Part shown: in pieces, positions 8,804 through 18,009 of the stretch | Position numbering within the stretch: position 1 is the stretch's first letter | How the letters are laid out: the number at the start of each line of letters is the position of its first letter | DNA from: Sporosarcina sp. BP05 | GTDB lineage: Bacteria > Bacillota > Bacilli > Bacillales_A > Planococcaceae | Length of the DNA stretch: 64,000 nucleotides | Assembly (NCBI RefSeq): GCF_014282005.1 | Contig: NZ_JACFTD010000004.1 | Coordinates: 1-64,000, forward strand | Direction of reading: 5' to 3' | Notes under the pieces: model-generated | What the model was told of the DNA's origin: nothing | What the model saw: only the letters and a program-made list of their open reading frames with translations | Databases searched by the model: none | Translations under genes and position numbers: made by a program

Positions 8804-8985
8804 GGACTCAAGAAGAAATAATGGGGGATCAACTGCGCGTAAAAGCCCGATTGTTAGTTTAACTTTATCTCTTGCACTGACACGAAACGAAACTTGTCGA
8901 CATACACGATGCCCTTGTTTCTTTAAAGATGAAGTGTACTTCACAAATAAGTCACGGATTCGACATGGAAGCAATCAGCTCCTCG
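8760..8985 (-). mobile_element. Probable non-autonomous IS200/IS605-like relic
   Basis: The segment begins within yvrJ with the imperfect hairpin-forming CCCGCATTAACGGG followed by CAGTAAGCTCCCCACTTCAAG. This pattern (short subterminal hairpin, GGGGAG box when read on the minus strand) resembles the right end of IS200/IS605-type elements. No transposase or TnpB motif can be read in it; a 60-residue minus-strand frame inside has no recognisable domain. The far boundary near 8985 is a guess. Confidence 0.35.
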
Positions 8986-9046
8986 CTTGTTTGAAGCCAT
9001 TACTTCCGCTATGATGAACGTATCAATTGATAGTGGAGGAAACCAA

Positions 9047-9640
9047 ATGAGAAAAAAACTTTTACTGCCTTATGTATTGCTTGTAGTGCTAATTCTAAGT
9101 GCGTGTTCTGGGGGCGGGTTCAAAGCCGAGCATAATTATAAAATTGAACCGTTTGAATTTACAAACCAACACAATGAAAAGGTTTCATTGGATGATCTGA
9201 AAGGGAACGTATGGCTGGCACAATTTGTTTTCACAGTTTGTACGAGTGCCTGCCCACCGATGATGAGTAACATGGCAGATATCGATAAAAAGCTTATTGA
9301 TGAAGGTGTTGAAGATTACAAAATCGTATCATTTAGTATTGATCCTGCTGTCGACACACCTGAATTAATGCAAAAATACCTTGACATGTATGATGTCGGG
9401 GATCAGAAAAACTGGGAAATGCTGACTGGCTACACACAAAAGAAAATTACTGACTTTGCGGCGAAGTCATTCAAGACGCTTGTTGCTGATATACCCGATT
9501 CGGATCAGGTAATGCATGCAACTTACTTTTCTCTTGTCAATCAAAAAGGGGAAGTTGTCAAAACCTATAATGGTATGACGGATGTACCATTTGATGAAAT
9601 CGTCAAGGATATGAAAGCGCTTAGTAAAGAGGGCGCGTAA
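9047..9640 (+). CDS. SCO1/SenC family copper-binding lipoprotein
   Basis: A 197-residue thioredoxin-fold lipoprotein needed in other Bacilli to assemble the CuA centre of cytochrome c oxidase. The signal ends in a lipobox LILSACSGG. The copper ligands are present: CTSAC (C-x3-C) in the N-terminal half and the histidine in QVMHATYF. I chose ATG 9047 after GGAGG; the longer upstream frame reads into relic DNA. It is followed 37 bases later by the transglycosylase gene. Confidence 0.9.
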   Translation: MRKKLLLPYVLLVVLILSACSGGGFKAEHNYKIEPFEFTNQHNEKVSLDDLKGNVWLAQFVFTVCTSACPPMMSNMADIDKKLIDEGVEDYKIVSFSIDPAVDTPELMQKYLDMYDVGDQKNWEMLTGYTQKKITDFAAKSFKTLVADIPDSDQVMHATYFSLVNQKGEVVKTYNGMTDVPFDEIVKDMKALSKEGA

Positions 9641-9677
9641 CTAACAAAAGCAATACTTGATCTAACGGGGTGGAAAG

Positions 9678-10352
9678 ATGAAAAAACAACAACGTAAAGG
9701 GTTATCTATAAAGGTGAGAGCAATGCTTATTATCCTGCTTATCCCCATTGCGGTTACAGTCTTCACATTAACAGCTATCATCTGGACAGGTTTGAAAAAT
9801 CCAGATCTCATTCGGAAATCTGCAAATGCATTACTAGACATAGGGGAACGTCACACTGCTACGTCAATCCCGGAAGAGTTCATCCCAGTCTATAAAGAGG
9901 CGGCGGAGGCGTATGGCATCCCATGGACACTACTTGCAGCACATCACCGTATTGAAACACGGTTTTCAACGATGGATCCGCTTCTCTCACCAGTTGGTGC
10001 AGAAGGACATATGCAGTTCATGCCTTGCACGTTTGTCGGCTGGACTTATCCGGGATGTAGCGGTCTTGGAAAAGGAGATATTCCTGAAAAAGACAAGACA
10101 AATCCCGCTATCATCAAAGAATACGGCGGATACGGCGTTGATGGTAATGGTGATGGCATAGCCGATCCATATGATATCGAAGACGCCATTTACAGTGCCG
10201 CCAACTACCTTTCAATAAGCGGCGCCGCAGATGGAGATTTGGAAAAGGCGATTTTCAATTATAACCACAGCGAAAAATACGTACAGGACGTATTGCGATT
10301 TTTTAATGAATTCGAAGTCCAGCGACTTGAAATGGAAGCAGCCAACATGTAA
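9678..10352 (+). CDS. Membrane-anchored lytic transglycosylase-like protein
   Basis: A 224-residue protein with an N-terminal uncleaved signal anchor (residues about 15-38) and an extracellular lysozyme-like SLT domain. The catalytic-glutamate region reads HHRIETRFS, followed by SPVGAEGHMQFMPCTF, corresponding to the usual G-x-x-G-x-M-Q-x-M-P motif. The segment DGNGDGIADPYDIEDAI resembles a metal-binding loop seen in spore-former relatives. It would cleave peptidoglycan glycan strands at the cell surface. A terminator follows immediately. Confidence 0.85.
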   Translation: MKKQQRKGLSIKVRAMLIILLIPIAVTVFTLTAIIWTGLKNPDLIRKSANALLDIGERHTATSIPEEFIPVYKEAAEAYGIPWTLLAAHHRIETRFSTMDPLLSPVGAEGHMQFMPCTFVGWTYPGCSGLGKGDIPEKDKTNPAIIKEYGGYGVDGNGDGIADPYDIEDAIYSAANYLSISGAADGDLEKAIFNYNHSEKYVQDVLRFFNEFEVQRLEMEAANM

Positions 10353-10388
10353 AAAAATGGACCTCCAGTAAAATGGGGTCCATTTTTT
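10351..10388 (+). terminator. Terminator after the transglycosylase gene
   Basis: Arms AAAAAATGGACC and GGGTCCATTTTTT with a T tail. Confidence 0.85.
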
Positions 10389-10424
10389 ATTGCTTAGTAA
10401 ATTATTAAGTTCTTGGCCTGTGGA

Positions 10425-10570
10425 TCACCTATGAAAGGTGATATTCCACTTCTAGACTTCAACGCCTAGAGGCTCGGTCATAAGCTGGTCCGGCTATGCG
10501 GCAAAGTGCGCCGCTTCACCAGCCCATCTTAAGTCTGCCGCCTCTGAACAGGCGTTTCCGCTTTTGTTCT
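10425..10570 (-). repeat. Structured GC-rich intergenic element
   Basis: This stretch between convergent genes is GC-rich compared with its flanks and has nested complementarity. Read on the minus strand, CGCCT and AGGCG pair near the start, then GCTGGT and ACCAGC enclose GCGGC and GCCGC, then GCCTCTAGGC is self-complementary. No gene fits. It resembles the dispersed bcr-like repeats found between Bacillaceae genes, but I see no second copy in the window. Confidence 0.45.
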
Positions 10571-10825
10571 TTACGAAGCTTTACGCATTGATTTCATAAT
10601 AAAGCTCACAATGAACACGAGTATAATTGCTCCAATGAAAGCAGGGACGATGTAGAAATCAGAAATTTTCGGACCCCACTTCCCAAGTAGCATTCCACCA
10701 ATCCATGCACCGATGATACCAGCGATAATATTACCGATAATGCCACCTGGGATATCTTTCCCCAAAATCATACCTGCAAGCCAACCGATAATCCCGCCAA
10801 TAATTAAGAACCAAATGAAACTCAT
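10571..10825 (-). CDS. GlsB/YeaQ/YmgE family stress-response membrane protein
   Basis: An 84-residue protein made of three hydrophobic glycine-rich helices, with the family patterns GGIIGWLAGMILG and GIIGNIIAGIIGAWIGG. Function in the membrane is unknown; family members are often induced by stress. I chose the ATG at 10825, 9 bases after AAGGAG; the ATG at 10834 abuts the ribosome site. It is transcribed alone, convergent with the transglycosylase gene. Confidence 0.85.
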   Translation of the reverse strand: MSFIWFLIIGGIIGWLAGMILGKDIPGGIIGNIIAGIIGAWIGGMLLGKWGPKISDFYIVPAFIGAIILVFIVSFIMKSMRKAS

Positions 10826-10938
10826 ACTGTCCATCTCCTTTTTAGTAAATTAAAATTTCCTCTATAGTGTTTGCAATAACCTTTATTACATCCCTTCAAA
10901 CATCTAAAAGGAAAAGAATACCGGGAATTTCAAGGGAG

Positions 10939-11484
10939 TTAGCGGACAACAGTAACACCTAACGTGTTTTCAAAATGACGAAGTGCCCATTCATGACCTG
11001 CGGGATCAAAGCTTGCGACACCTTTCTCGTGGACGACAATGTCGAATCCGCGGTTGTATGCATCGACGGCTGTATGCAGGATGCAAATATCAGTACAGAC
11101 ACCAACCAAATGCAATTCGGTAATCCCTCGTGCTCGAAGATGCAATTCCAAATCTGTTCCCGCAAATGCGCTAAAACGTGTTTTGTCCATCCAATGGATT
11201 TCTTCTTTGCGCTCATCATACAATTGTTGAAGGGAACCATATAGATTCCTGCCGGCTGTCCCACGTATATTATGTGGCGGGAATTGTTTTGTTTCAGGAT
11301 GGTACAAATCGTCTGCATCATGCACATCAACTGGCATTACAACGAAATGGTTGTCATCCAAAAATACCCCCGTTAAATTGGTGATATATTTTTCCAAGTC
11401 AATTCCTGGTTGTCCGCATGTAAGTGCACCATCTTCAGCAACAAAATCCTCTGTATAATCAATAACCAACAATGCTTTCTTCAT
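10939..11484 (-). CDS. Isochorismatase-family cysteine hydrolase (nicotinamidase-like)
   Basis: A 181-residue hydrolase with the family triad: Asp in LLVIDYTEDFV, Lys in MDKTRFSAF, and Cys in LVGVCTDICILH. Of the two cysteines, the first, in VCTD, occupies the nucleophile position. The DVHD and RGTAG segments fit nicotinamidase/YueJ-like members, which deamidate nicotinamide for NAD salvage, but other amides are possible. The GGGGTGG ribosome site precedes the ATG. Confidence 0.82.
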   Translation of the reverse strand: MKKALLVIDYTEDFVAEDGALTCGQPGIDLEKYITNLTGVFLDDNHFVVMPVDVHDADDLYHPETKQFPPHNIRGTAGRNLYGSLQQLYDERKEEIHWMDKTRFSAFAGTDLELHLRARGITELHLVGVCTDICILHTAVDAYNRGFDIVVHEKGVASFDPAGHEWALRHFENTLGVTVVR

Positions 11485-11669
11485 CTATGCCACCCCTTTA
11501 TATGTCAACCATTCCATCATGCCATAATCTAGTGACTTTTTCATTCACTTCTGTTGTTTAATCATTTGATTACTCTAAAAAAATAAATTGAAATGTATTT
11601 TACTTGTAAATGAATATCAGAATATACTTAAAATAATACTAACTGAACTACCTGATGGGAGATGATTTT

Positions 11670-12842
11670 TTGAATGATGTGGAAGCAGCCTACGCCCACC
11701 TTACACGTCCGTTCGCTTGCATTGACCTAGAAGCGCTTGACCGAAATATCGATTTTGTCAACAAGTCCTCTGGAATGAAAGGAGTCCGAATCGCTACAAA
11801 ATCTGTGCGATCGGTAGAACTGCTGCAATACATTGCTCAAAGATTGGATTATCCTGCCGGTTGGATGACATTCGATCTAAGGGAAACACTTTTCCTACTT
11901 AAAAAAGGATTTAATGACCTGTTACTTGGCTATCCACAAGTTGAAGAACAAGCGGTTATGCTGCTCATTCCCTATATCCGTGAAGGTCGGACGGTCGTCT
12001 TTATGGTTGACCATATCGAACACTGGGAGTGGTTAGAATCCATAGCTAAGTTAAATGACATCATTCTTGAAATTTGTATTGATATAAACGTCTCAACAGA
12101 TTTCAAAATACTGTATTTTGGTACAAACCGTTCTTCCTTAAAATCAATTTTAGATGTGGAAAACTTATTGGAGGCAGGCAGTTTATTCACACATACTAAA
12201 ATCATTGGTGTCATGGGTTATGAAGCACAGATTGCGGGTGTCGCGGATATCCCAGTAGCTCGTTGGCAATCAGCGCTTATCAAACAATTGAAGCGGCTGT
12301 CCCGTAAAGATGTGGGCAATTTCCGTAAAAGCGCAGTCGATCTCATTCGGGGAAAATCGTCCAGTTTTCGATTCGTATATGGCGGCGGTTCCGGCAGCAT
12401 CGATTTCACATCGGGGGAAGAGGAAGTGACGGAACTGACAATCGGCTCTGCATTTTACTTTCCGGCATTATTCTCAAGGTATCAAAACCTGGAGCTTGAA
12501 CCGGCAGCGACATTCGCCCTTCGTGTCACAAGAATACCCGAACAAGGTATTATCGTTTGTCATGGGGGTGACTATATTGCTTCTGGAGCAATAGGAACCG
12601 ACAAAAATCCGGTGCCTATCTGACCGCAGAAGCTCTCCTATCTGAAAAATGAAGGGGCGGGTGAAGTCCAAACGCCATTGCGAGATAAAGAGGGAACCCT
12701 TCAAGTCGGAGATACTGTCTATTTTAGGCATGCCAAAGCGGGAGAACTCTGTGAATGTTTTTCTGAACTGCACGCAAGACGCGGATTTGAATATGTTGGT
12801 GCTTATAAAACCTATAGAGGCGAGGAAGGATGTTTTCTATGA
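11670..12842 (+). pseudogene. Alanine-racemase-like amino acid aldolase/deaminase, interrupted by an in-frame TGA
   Basis: The N-terminal part is a PLP-binding alanine-racemase-like barrel (ATKSVRSVELLQYIA holds the expected PLP lysine; RFVYGGGSGSIDF is a downstream barrel loop). The frame stops at TGA 12621-12623 and then continues in the same frame for 72 more codons (LSYLKNEGAGEVQTPL, GDTVYFRHAKAGELCECF) that clearly belong to the C-terminal domain of this family. A single substitution from a leucine codon would explain the stop. I chose TTG 11670 after GGGAG; ATG 11655 is the alternative. The last codon overlaps the start of the next gene (ATGA). Confidence 0.75.
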
Positions 12843-14152
12843 ATGCTCCGAAAAAGAGAATGAAATGGGCGAACTGGTCCGGGAATGTCAAAGCGACACC
12901 GGATTATTATCACTTTCCGAAAAGTGCCAGTGATATACAAGACGTCGTAAATAGTTGCAGAATTCGTGGTGTATCCCTACGCGTAACAGGAGCAGCCCAC
13001 TCGTTCAGTCCCATTGCTAAGCCGGAAAGTGACGCAATGTCACTTGACAATTTACGTGGACTTATCTCCTATGATTCTGAAGCGATGGAAGCGAGACTTT
13101 GGGGCGGAACGTATTTACATGAGGCAGCATCCATACTTGCTGCCATTGGCATGGGTTTCGACAATATGGGGGATATTCAGGAGCAGACAATTGCCGGGGC
13201 AGTGAGTACAGGAACGCACGGCACAGGAATCGCTCTCGGTTCGCTATCCAGCCAAGTTGTCGCTTGGACATGGGTTGATGGAAAAGGGGATATACAGCAT
13301 CATCGTCGCAGCCAAGACGATTTATCAAAATCACTTAGCCTTTCGCTTGGTATGCTCGGTGTCCTTCTCGACGTGACTATTAAGACTATCCCACTTTACA
13401 GCCTGCAGATGATGAGTTATCGAAGTACGGTAGGTGAGGCCCTCGCTGAATGGTCCTCCGGAATTTACGATAATAGACATATTGAATGGTTCTATTTCCC
13501 CGGTACAGATACGGTCCAAGTAAAAAAGACGAATATCACGCCAATCCACAAACAAACTTTGCAATCGAAAACAGTCGAATTCATGAAAAATGGGTTAATT
13601 GAAAACGCTGGTTTTAAAGTGATTTCAAAGCTGTGCCGCGTCAAACCCAGCATGTCACGAATGTTGACAACTATTTCTGCGAAAAATGTTCCAAGCGGTT
13701 CAAAAAGGGGTATGTATTATGAACTGTTCCCTTCACCGCGACTCGTCAAATTCACAGAGACGGAATATGCGATTCCCTTGCATACATTTGAAGCATGTAT
13801 CGAAGAAGTCCATAACTTTTTGCCTGCACATCCGTTTTACTTCCATTTTCCAATCGAATGCAGGGTCACTGCTGGTGAAAATGCTTTTCTCAGTCCCACG
13901 CAAGGAGAGGAAACGGTGTTCCTTGCGTTCCATATGTATAAAGGAATGGACGCTGGACCGTACTTTAAATGGGTACACAAGCTAATGGAGAAATACAACG
14001 GGCGGCCACATTTTGGAAAAGTAAATGATTTGACGAATGAAAAAATGCAAAAATTTTATCCAAATTTCCAACGTTTCATGGAAATTCGACAACAGTACGA
14101 CCCTAACCGCGTTTTCATGACAAATTACTTGCAATCTATTTTTCGTATATGA
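12839..14152 (+). CDS. FAD-linked D-arabinono-1,4-lactone oxidase-like protein
   Basis: A 437-residue flavoprotein. The N-terminal FAD-binding PCMH domain shows VSLRVTGAAHSFSPIAK and the TVSTGTHGTG-like loop (GAVSTGTHGTGIALG). The C-terminal half matches the ALO domain, ending YLQSIFRI. Enzymes of this type oxidise aldonolactones or sugar alcohols using FAD. I chose ATG 12839, which overlaps the stop of the upstream gene (ATGA) and lies 9 bases after GAGGAAGG; ATG 12830 abuts that site. The pairing with a racemase/aldolase gene suggests a joint catabolic step; substrate unknown. Confidence 0.82.
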   Translation: MNAPKKRMKWANWSGNVKATPDYYHFPKSASDIQDVVNSCRIRGVSLRVTGAAHSFSPIAKPESDAMSLDNLRGLISYDSEAMEARLWGGTYLHEAASILAAIGMGFDNMGDIQEQTIAGAVSTGTHGTGIALGSLSSQVVAWTWVDGKGDIQHHRRSQDDLSKSLSLSLGMLGVLLDVTIKTIPLYSLQMMSYRSTVGEALAEWSSGIYDNRHIEWFYFPGTDTVQVKKTNITPIHKQTLQSKTVEFMKNGLIENAGFKVISKLCRVKPSMSRMLTTISAKNVPSGSKRGMYYELFPSPRLVKFTETEYAIPLHTFEACIEEVHNFLPAHPFYFHFPIECRVTAGENAFLSPTQGEETVFLAFHMYKGMDAGPYFKWVHKLMEKYNGRPHFGKVNDLTNEKMQKFYPNFQRFMEIRQQYDPNRVFMTNYLQSIFRI

Positions 14153-14184
14153 AGAGTTCTATGCTAGGAAGGGATAGAGTCATA

Positions 14185-14217
14185 ACATTAACTTATGATA
14201 GACTATAAAGTTAATGT
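14185..14217. promoter_or_regulatory. Perfect 10-bp inverted repeat upstream of aconitase
   Basis: ACATTAACTT and AAGTTAATGT are exact complements separated by 13 bases, 102 bases before the aconitase start. No T run follows, so an operator is more likely than a terminator. In B. subtilis citB is repressed by CcpC through a dyad; whether this is that site is inference. Confidence 0.45.
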
Positions 14218-14318
14218 ATTTTACTTATGTGGGTTGGTATTATATGATGGAGTAGAGAAAAGATGCTTATTTATAGCCTTTTCAGCAGTATTCAACAGAA
14301 AGAAGGAGGAATTCAATA

Positions 14319-17033
14319 ATGGCAAAAAGCAATTTGCACAACAGCCGTACATCATTCGATCTGAACGGTAAGACATATAACTATTATCGTCTTGCTGCAC
14401 TCGAAGAAGCCGGTATCGCTAAAGTTTCCAATCTACCTTACTCGATTAAAGTGCTACTTGAATCCGTCCTACGTCAACACGACGGCTATGTAATCAAAGA
14501 CAATCATGTCGAAAACTTGGCAAAATGGGGGAAAGATGCGGACGCGGATGCAGAAGTACCATTCAAACCGTCACGCGTTATCCTTCAAGACTTCACAGGT
14601 GTACCTGTTGTTGTTGACCTTGCATCACTTCGTTCAGCAATGGCAGCAATGGGCGGCGACCCTAACAAGATCAATCCTGAAATTCCGGTTGACCTTGTTA
14701 TTGACCACTCTGTACAAGTTGACCGTTACGGAACGGCAGAAGCACTTAACCTAAACATGGAACTCGAATTCGAGCGTAACGCAGAACGTTACCAATTCCT
14801 AAGCTGGGCACAAAAAGCATATGACAATTACCGTGCAGTACCACCTGCAACAGGAATCGTCCACCAAGTTAACCTTGAGTACTTGGCAAACGTTGTCCAT
14901 GCAGTTCCAAACGAAGACGGCACATTCGAAACATACCCGGATACACTTGTTGGAACAGACTCTCACACGACAATGATCAACGGAATCGGCGTTCTTGGAT
15001 GGGGCGTCGGCGGTATCGAAGCTGAAGCAGGTATGCTTGGACAGCCTTCATACTTCCCAATTCCAGAAGTTATCGGTGTAAAACTTGTTGGCCAACTTCC
15101 AAACGGTACGACAGCAACAGACCTTGCGCTTAAAGTAACACAAACACTTCGTGCACATGGCGTTGTAGGTAAATTCGTTGAGTTCTTCGGACCAGGCGTT
15201 GCACATTTACCACTTGCAGACCGTGCTACAATTGCGAACATGGCACCTGAATACGGCGCTACTTGCGGATTCTTCCCAGTAGATGAAGAAGCACTTGACT
15301 ATATGCGTCTAACAGGCCGTGAAGATAGCGACATTGCTGTTGTGAAACAATATCTAGTTGAGAACGATATGTTCTTTACTGTAGAGAACGAAGAACCGAC
15401 TTACACTGATGTTGTCGAAATCGACCTTACTGGTATTGTAGCGAACCTTGCTGGACCGAAACGTCCACAAGATTTGATTCCTCTTACAGAAATGCAAAGT
15501 TCATTCAAAGAAGCGGTTGTTGCACCTGAAGGGAACCAAGGTTTCGGATTCTCTCCAAAAGAGCTTGCAAAAACAGCTACAATCGAATTTGAAGACGGAC
15601 GTTCTGTCGACATCAAAACGGGTGATCTTGCAATCGCCGCTATCACTTCATGTACAAATACATCTAACCCATACGTTATGTTAGGTGCTGGACTTGTTGC
15701 GAAAAAAGCGATTGAAAAAGGACTTACACCACCTGCATACGTGAAAACATCACTTGCACCAGGTTCAAAAGTCGTTACAGGCTACCTGGAGGATTCAGGC
15801 CTTAATGTGTTCTTAGATCAAATCGGATTCAACACAGTTGGATACGGTTGTACAACATGTATCGGTAACTCTGGACCGCTTCTTCCTGAAATTGAAAAAG
15901 CAATCATGGGCAACGATATGCTAATGTCTTCTGTTCTTTCTGGTAACCGTAACTTTGAAGGACGTATTCACCCACTTGTGAAAGCAAACTACTTGGCTTC
16001 ACCGCCACTAGTTGTTGCTTACGCACTTGCTGGAACAGTCGATATCGACTTCGAAAAAGATCCAATTGGTAAAGGCAAAGACGGCGTTGATGTCTTCTTC
16101 AAAGATATTTGGCCAACTACGGAAGAAATTCAAGCAGTTGTAAAATCAACAGTTACTCCTGAGTTATTCCGTAAAGAATATGCACGTGTATTCACGGAGA
16201 ACGAAGCATGGAATGCGATTGAAACAACAGACGATTCATTGTATGATTTCGATGAAAACTCAACGTATATTCAAAACCCGCCGTTCTTTGAAGGTCTTGC
16301 AAAAGAGCCGGCTGACATTCAAGCACTTTCAGGGCTTCGTGTCATTGGTAAATTTGGCGATTCAATCACAACTGACCATATTTCACCTGCAGGCGCAATC
16401 GGTAAAGATACGCCAGCTGGTAAATACTTGATCGACAATGGCGTAAGCCCTCGTTTCTTTAACTCATACGGTTCACGCCGTGGTAACCATGAAGTAATGA
16501 TGCGTGGTACATTCGCTAACATCCGTATTCGTAACCAGATTGCGAAAGGGACAGAAGGCGGATTCACGACTTACTGGCCAACAAAAGAAATCATGCCAAT
16601 CTATGATGCTGCAATGAAGTATCAAGAAGAAGGCACGGGTCTTGCAATCATCACAGGTAAAGACTACGGAATGGGTTCTTCACGTGACTGGGCAGCGAAA
16701 GGTACTTCACTTCTAGGTATCAGAACTGTTATCGCTGAAAGCTACGAGCGTATTCACCGTTCAAACCTTGTTATGATGGGCGTACTGCCACTTCAATTCA
16801 TGAAAGGCGATAGTGCTGAAACACTTGGCCTTACTGGTGAAGAGGCAATCAACGTTAATATCGCGGAAGGCGTTAAACCACGCGATATTCTGAAAGTAAC
16901 AGCAACAGCAAAAGACGGTTCTGTCAAAGAATTCGACGTACTAGCACGCTTTGACTCAGAAGTTGAAGTGGACTACTACCGTCACGGCGGAATCCTGCAA
17001 ATGGTTCTTCGTGATAAAATGAAAACGAACTAA
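14319..17033 (+). CDS. citB: Aconitate hydratase (aconitase A)
   Basis: Converts citrate to isocitrate in the TCA cycle; in Bacilli the apo-form also binds RNA under iron limitation. The 904-residue length is normal. The three iron-sulfur cysteines are visible: SCTNTSNP, and [10 protein letters not shown] with two. The swivel domain has the [13 protein letters not shown] and [12 protein letters not shown] substrate-binding motifs. A strong GAAGGAGGA site precedes the ATG. Codon use is noticeably biased toward a few codons compared with neighbours, as expected for a highly expressed gene. An upstream dyad may regulate it. Confidence 0.98.
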   Translation: MAKSNLHNSRTSFDLNGKTYNYYRLAALEEAGIAKVSNLPYSIKVLLESVLRQHDGYVIKDNHVENLAKWGKDADADAEVPFKPSRVILQDFTGVPVVVDLASLRSAMAAMGGDPNKINPEIPVDLVIDHSVQVDRYGTAEALNLNMELEFERNAERYQFLSWAQKAYDNYRAVPPATGIVHQVNLEYLANVVHAVPNEDGTFETYPDTLVGTDSHTTMINGIGVLGWGVGGIEAEAGMLGQPSYFPIPEVIGVKLVGQLPNGTTATDLALKVTQTLRAHGVVGKFVEFFGPGVAHLPLADRATIANMAPEYGATCGFFPVDEEALDYMRLTGREDSDIAVVKQYLVENDMFFTVENEEPTYTDVVEIDLTGIVANLAGPKRPQDLIPLTEMQSSFKEAVVAPEGNQGFGFSPKELAKTATIEFEDGRSVDIKTGDLAIAAITSCTNTSNPYVMLGAGLVAKKAIEKGLTPPAYVKTSLAPGSKVVTGYLEDSGLNVFLDQIGFNTVGYGCTTCIGNSGPLLPEIEKAIMGNDMLMSSVLSGNRNFEGRIHPLVKANYLASPPLVVAYALAGTVDIDFEKDPIGKGKDGVDVFFKDIWPTTEEIQAVVKSTVTPELFRKEYARVFTENEAWNAIETTDDSLYDFDENSTYIQNPPFFEGLAKEPADIQALSGLRVIGKFGDSITTDHISPAGAIGKDTPAGKYLIDNGVSPRFFNSYGSRRGNHEVMMRGTFANIRIRNQIAKGTEGGFTTYWPTKEIMPIYDAAMKYQEEGTGLAIITGKDYGMGSSRDWAAKGTSLLGIRTVIAESYERIHRSNLVMMGVLPLQFMKGDSAETLGLTGEEAINVNIAEGVKPRDILKVTATAKDGSVKEFDVLARFDSEVEVDYYRHGGILQMVLRDKMKTN

Positions 17034-17149
17034 TTTTAATAAGTAGGAAGTTGTCCGATTTAATCGGGCACCTTTTTACTTTCCTAAAAACGGTTGTAAC
17101 CTTTGTACTGCTTTTTCAGCATAGCTTTTGTATAATAGGTGGTGAGGTG

Positions 17150-17581
17150 ATGGCAGTGTTTATAAGTGAAAAAGAAATTGAAATCAGATACGCAGAGACA
17201 GATCAGATGGGTGTCGTCTATCACGCCAATTATTTAGTATGGATGGAAATCGGACGCACGAAGCTGATTGAGGACCTCGGCTATACATACGCGCAATTGG
17301 AGGCAGATGGCTTCTTGTCGCCAGTAATCGATTTATCTATCCAATACAAGGCATCGATGAAATACGGCCAGAAGGCGACTGTACGGACGTGGGTAGAGTC
17401 ACACGGAAGGCTGCGCACGACATATGGTTATGAAATCGTTCATGAAGACGGCACAATCTCGGCAACTGCAAAATCGGAACATGTCGTCGTAAAAAAAGGG
17501 TCATTCCGTCCCGTTTCGCTAAAGAAAATTGCGCCTGATTGGGATGCTAAATATACAGAAGTTAAGCGGTGTAAAGATTAA
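17150..17581 (+). CDS. yneP: Acyl-CoA thioesterase, YbgC/YneP-like hotdog fold
   Basis: A 143-residue 4-hydroxybenzoyl-CoA-thioesterase-type hotdog protein. The active-site segment is visible as YAETDQMGVVYHANYLVWMEIG, split here as RYAETDQMG then VYHANY, containing the catalytic Asp. It probably hydrolyses short or aromatic acyl-CoAs. I chose ATG 17150 after GGTGAGGTG; GTG 17156 is also possible. It ends within TAATG of the next gene, so the two are coupled. Order after citB matches B. subtilis yneP-yneQ. Confidence 0.85.
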   Translation: MAVFISEKEIEIRYAETDQMGVVYHANYLVWMEIGRTKLIEDLGYTYAQLEADGFLSPVIDLSIQYKASMKYGQKATVRTWVESHGRLRTTYGYEIVHEDGTISATAKSEHVVVKKGSFRPVSLKKIAPDWDAKYTEVKRCKD

Positions 17582-17892
17582 TGGCATTTGGTATTAAACG
17601 CGTGGAACTGCAAGCTTGGAAAAAAGAAGTCAGTGAAGGGCAAATGGCATTTTTAACGCATTACTGGCTCGATGAACGCTTTCCGGGATGCAATACAGTA
17701 ACCAAAGCAGGTTGCGCGGATATCGACAAACTTGTCGAATGGGGCAAGCAATATGGATTGAAGCGGGAGTGGATCGATATGAGGGACGATTATCCTCATT
17801 TTGATTTGTTTGGTAAGCATGAACTAGAAATATTAATAAGTGAAGGTCTAACTGACCAGTTGGAACGATTTGGTCTAATCAAAAAAGCGTAA
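17581..17892 (+). CDS. yneQ: YneQ-like protein
   Basis: A 103-residue soluble protein with no membrane segment and conserved-looking blocks FLTHYWLDERFPGCNTVTKAGC and RDDYPHFDLFGKHE. I recognise it by position and pattern as the B. subtilis YneQ homologue; function is unknown. Its ATG overlaps the last base of the thioesterase stop. In B. subtilis it is followed by yneR and plsY; here a strong terminator and about 12 kb of accessory genes come first. Confidence 0.75.
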   Translation: MAFGIKRVELQAWKKEVSEGQMAFLTHYWLDERFPGCNTVTKAGCADIDKLVEWGKQYGLKREWIDMRDDYPHFDLFGKHELEILISEGLTDQLERFGLIKKA

Positions 17893-17918
17893 GGGAGATC
17901 CTTATGCTTTTTTGATTA
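17876..17918 (+). terminator. Terminator after yneQ, at the left edge of the island
   Basis: Long arms (19 bases each, one G-U pair) around a five-base loop, with the T run inside the right arm. It overlaps the last codons of yneQ. Confidence 0.88.
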
Positions 17919-18009
17919 ATCCAATTGTCTCAGCCTGAACCCAATACACCAACACCGCATAATAATGAAGAGAGACCAATGTATTTACTTCCGGAAGGTG
18001 AAGTGGAAA

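Noticed and set aside
8792..8974. 60-codon minus-strand ORF inside the yvrJ insertion as TnpB
   Set aside because: None of the TnpB zinc-finger or RuvC motifs can be read in it.
12621..12623. TGA read as a selenocysteine codon
   Set aside because: No SECIS-like hairpin is evident directly downstream, and the aligned family position suits leucine, not a redox residue. A point mutation is simpler.
14963..15646. Long open frames antisense to aconitase
   Set aside because: They arise from the strongly biased codon use of the highly expressed gene and have no start signals or domains.
17131..17136. TATAAT as promoter of the YneP-like gene
   Set aside because: It is so close to the ATG that the transcript would lack a complete ribosome site.
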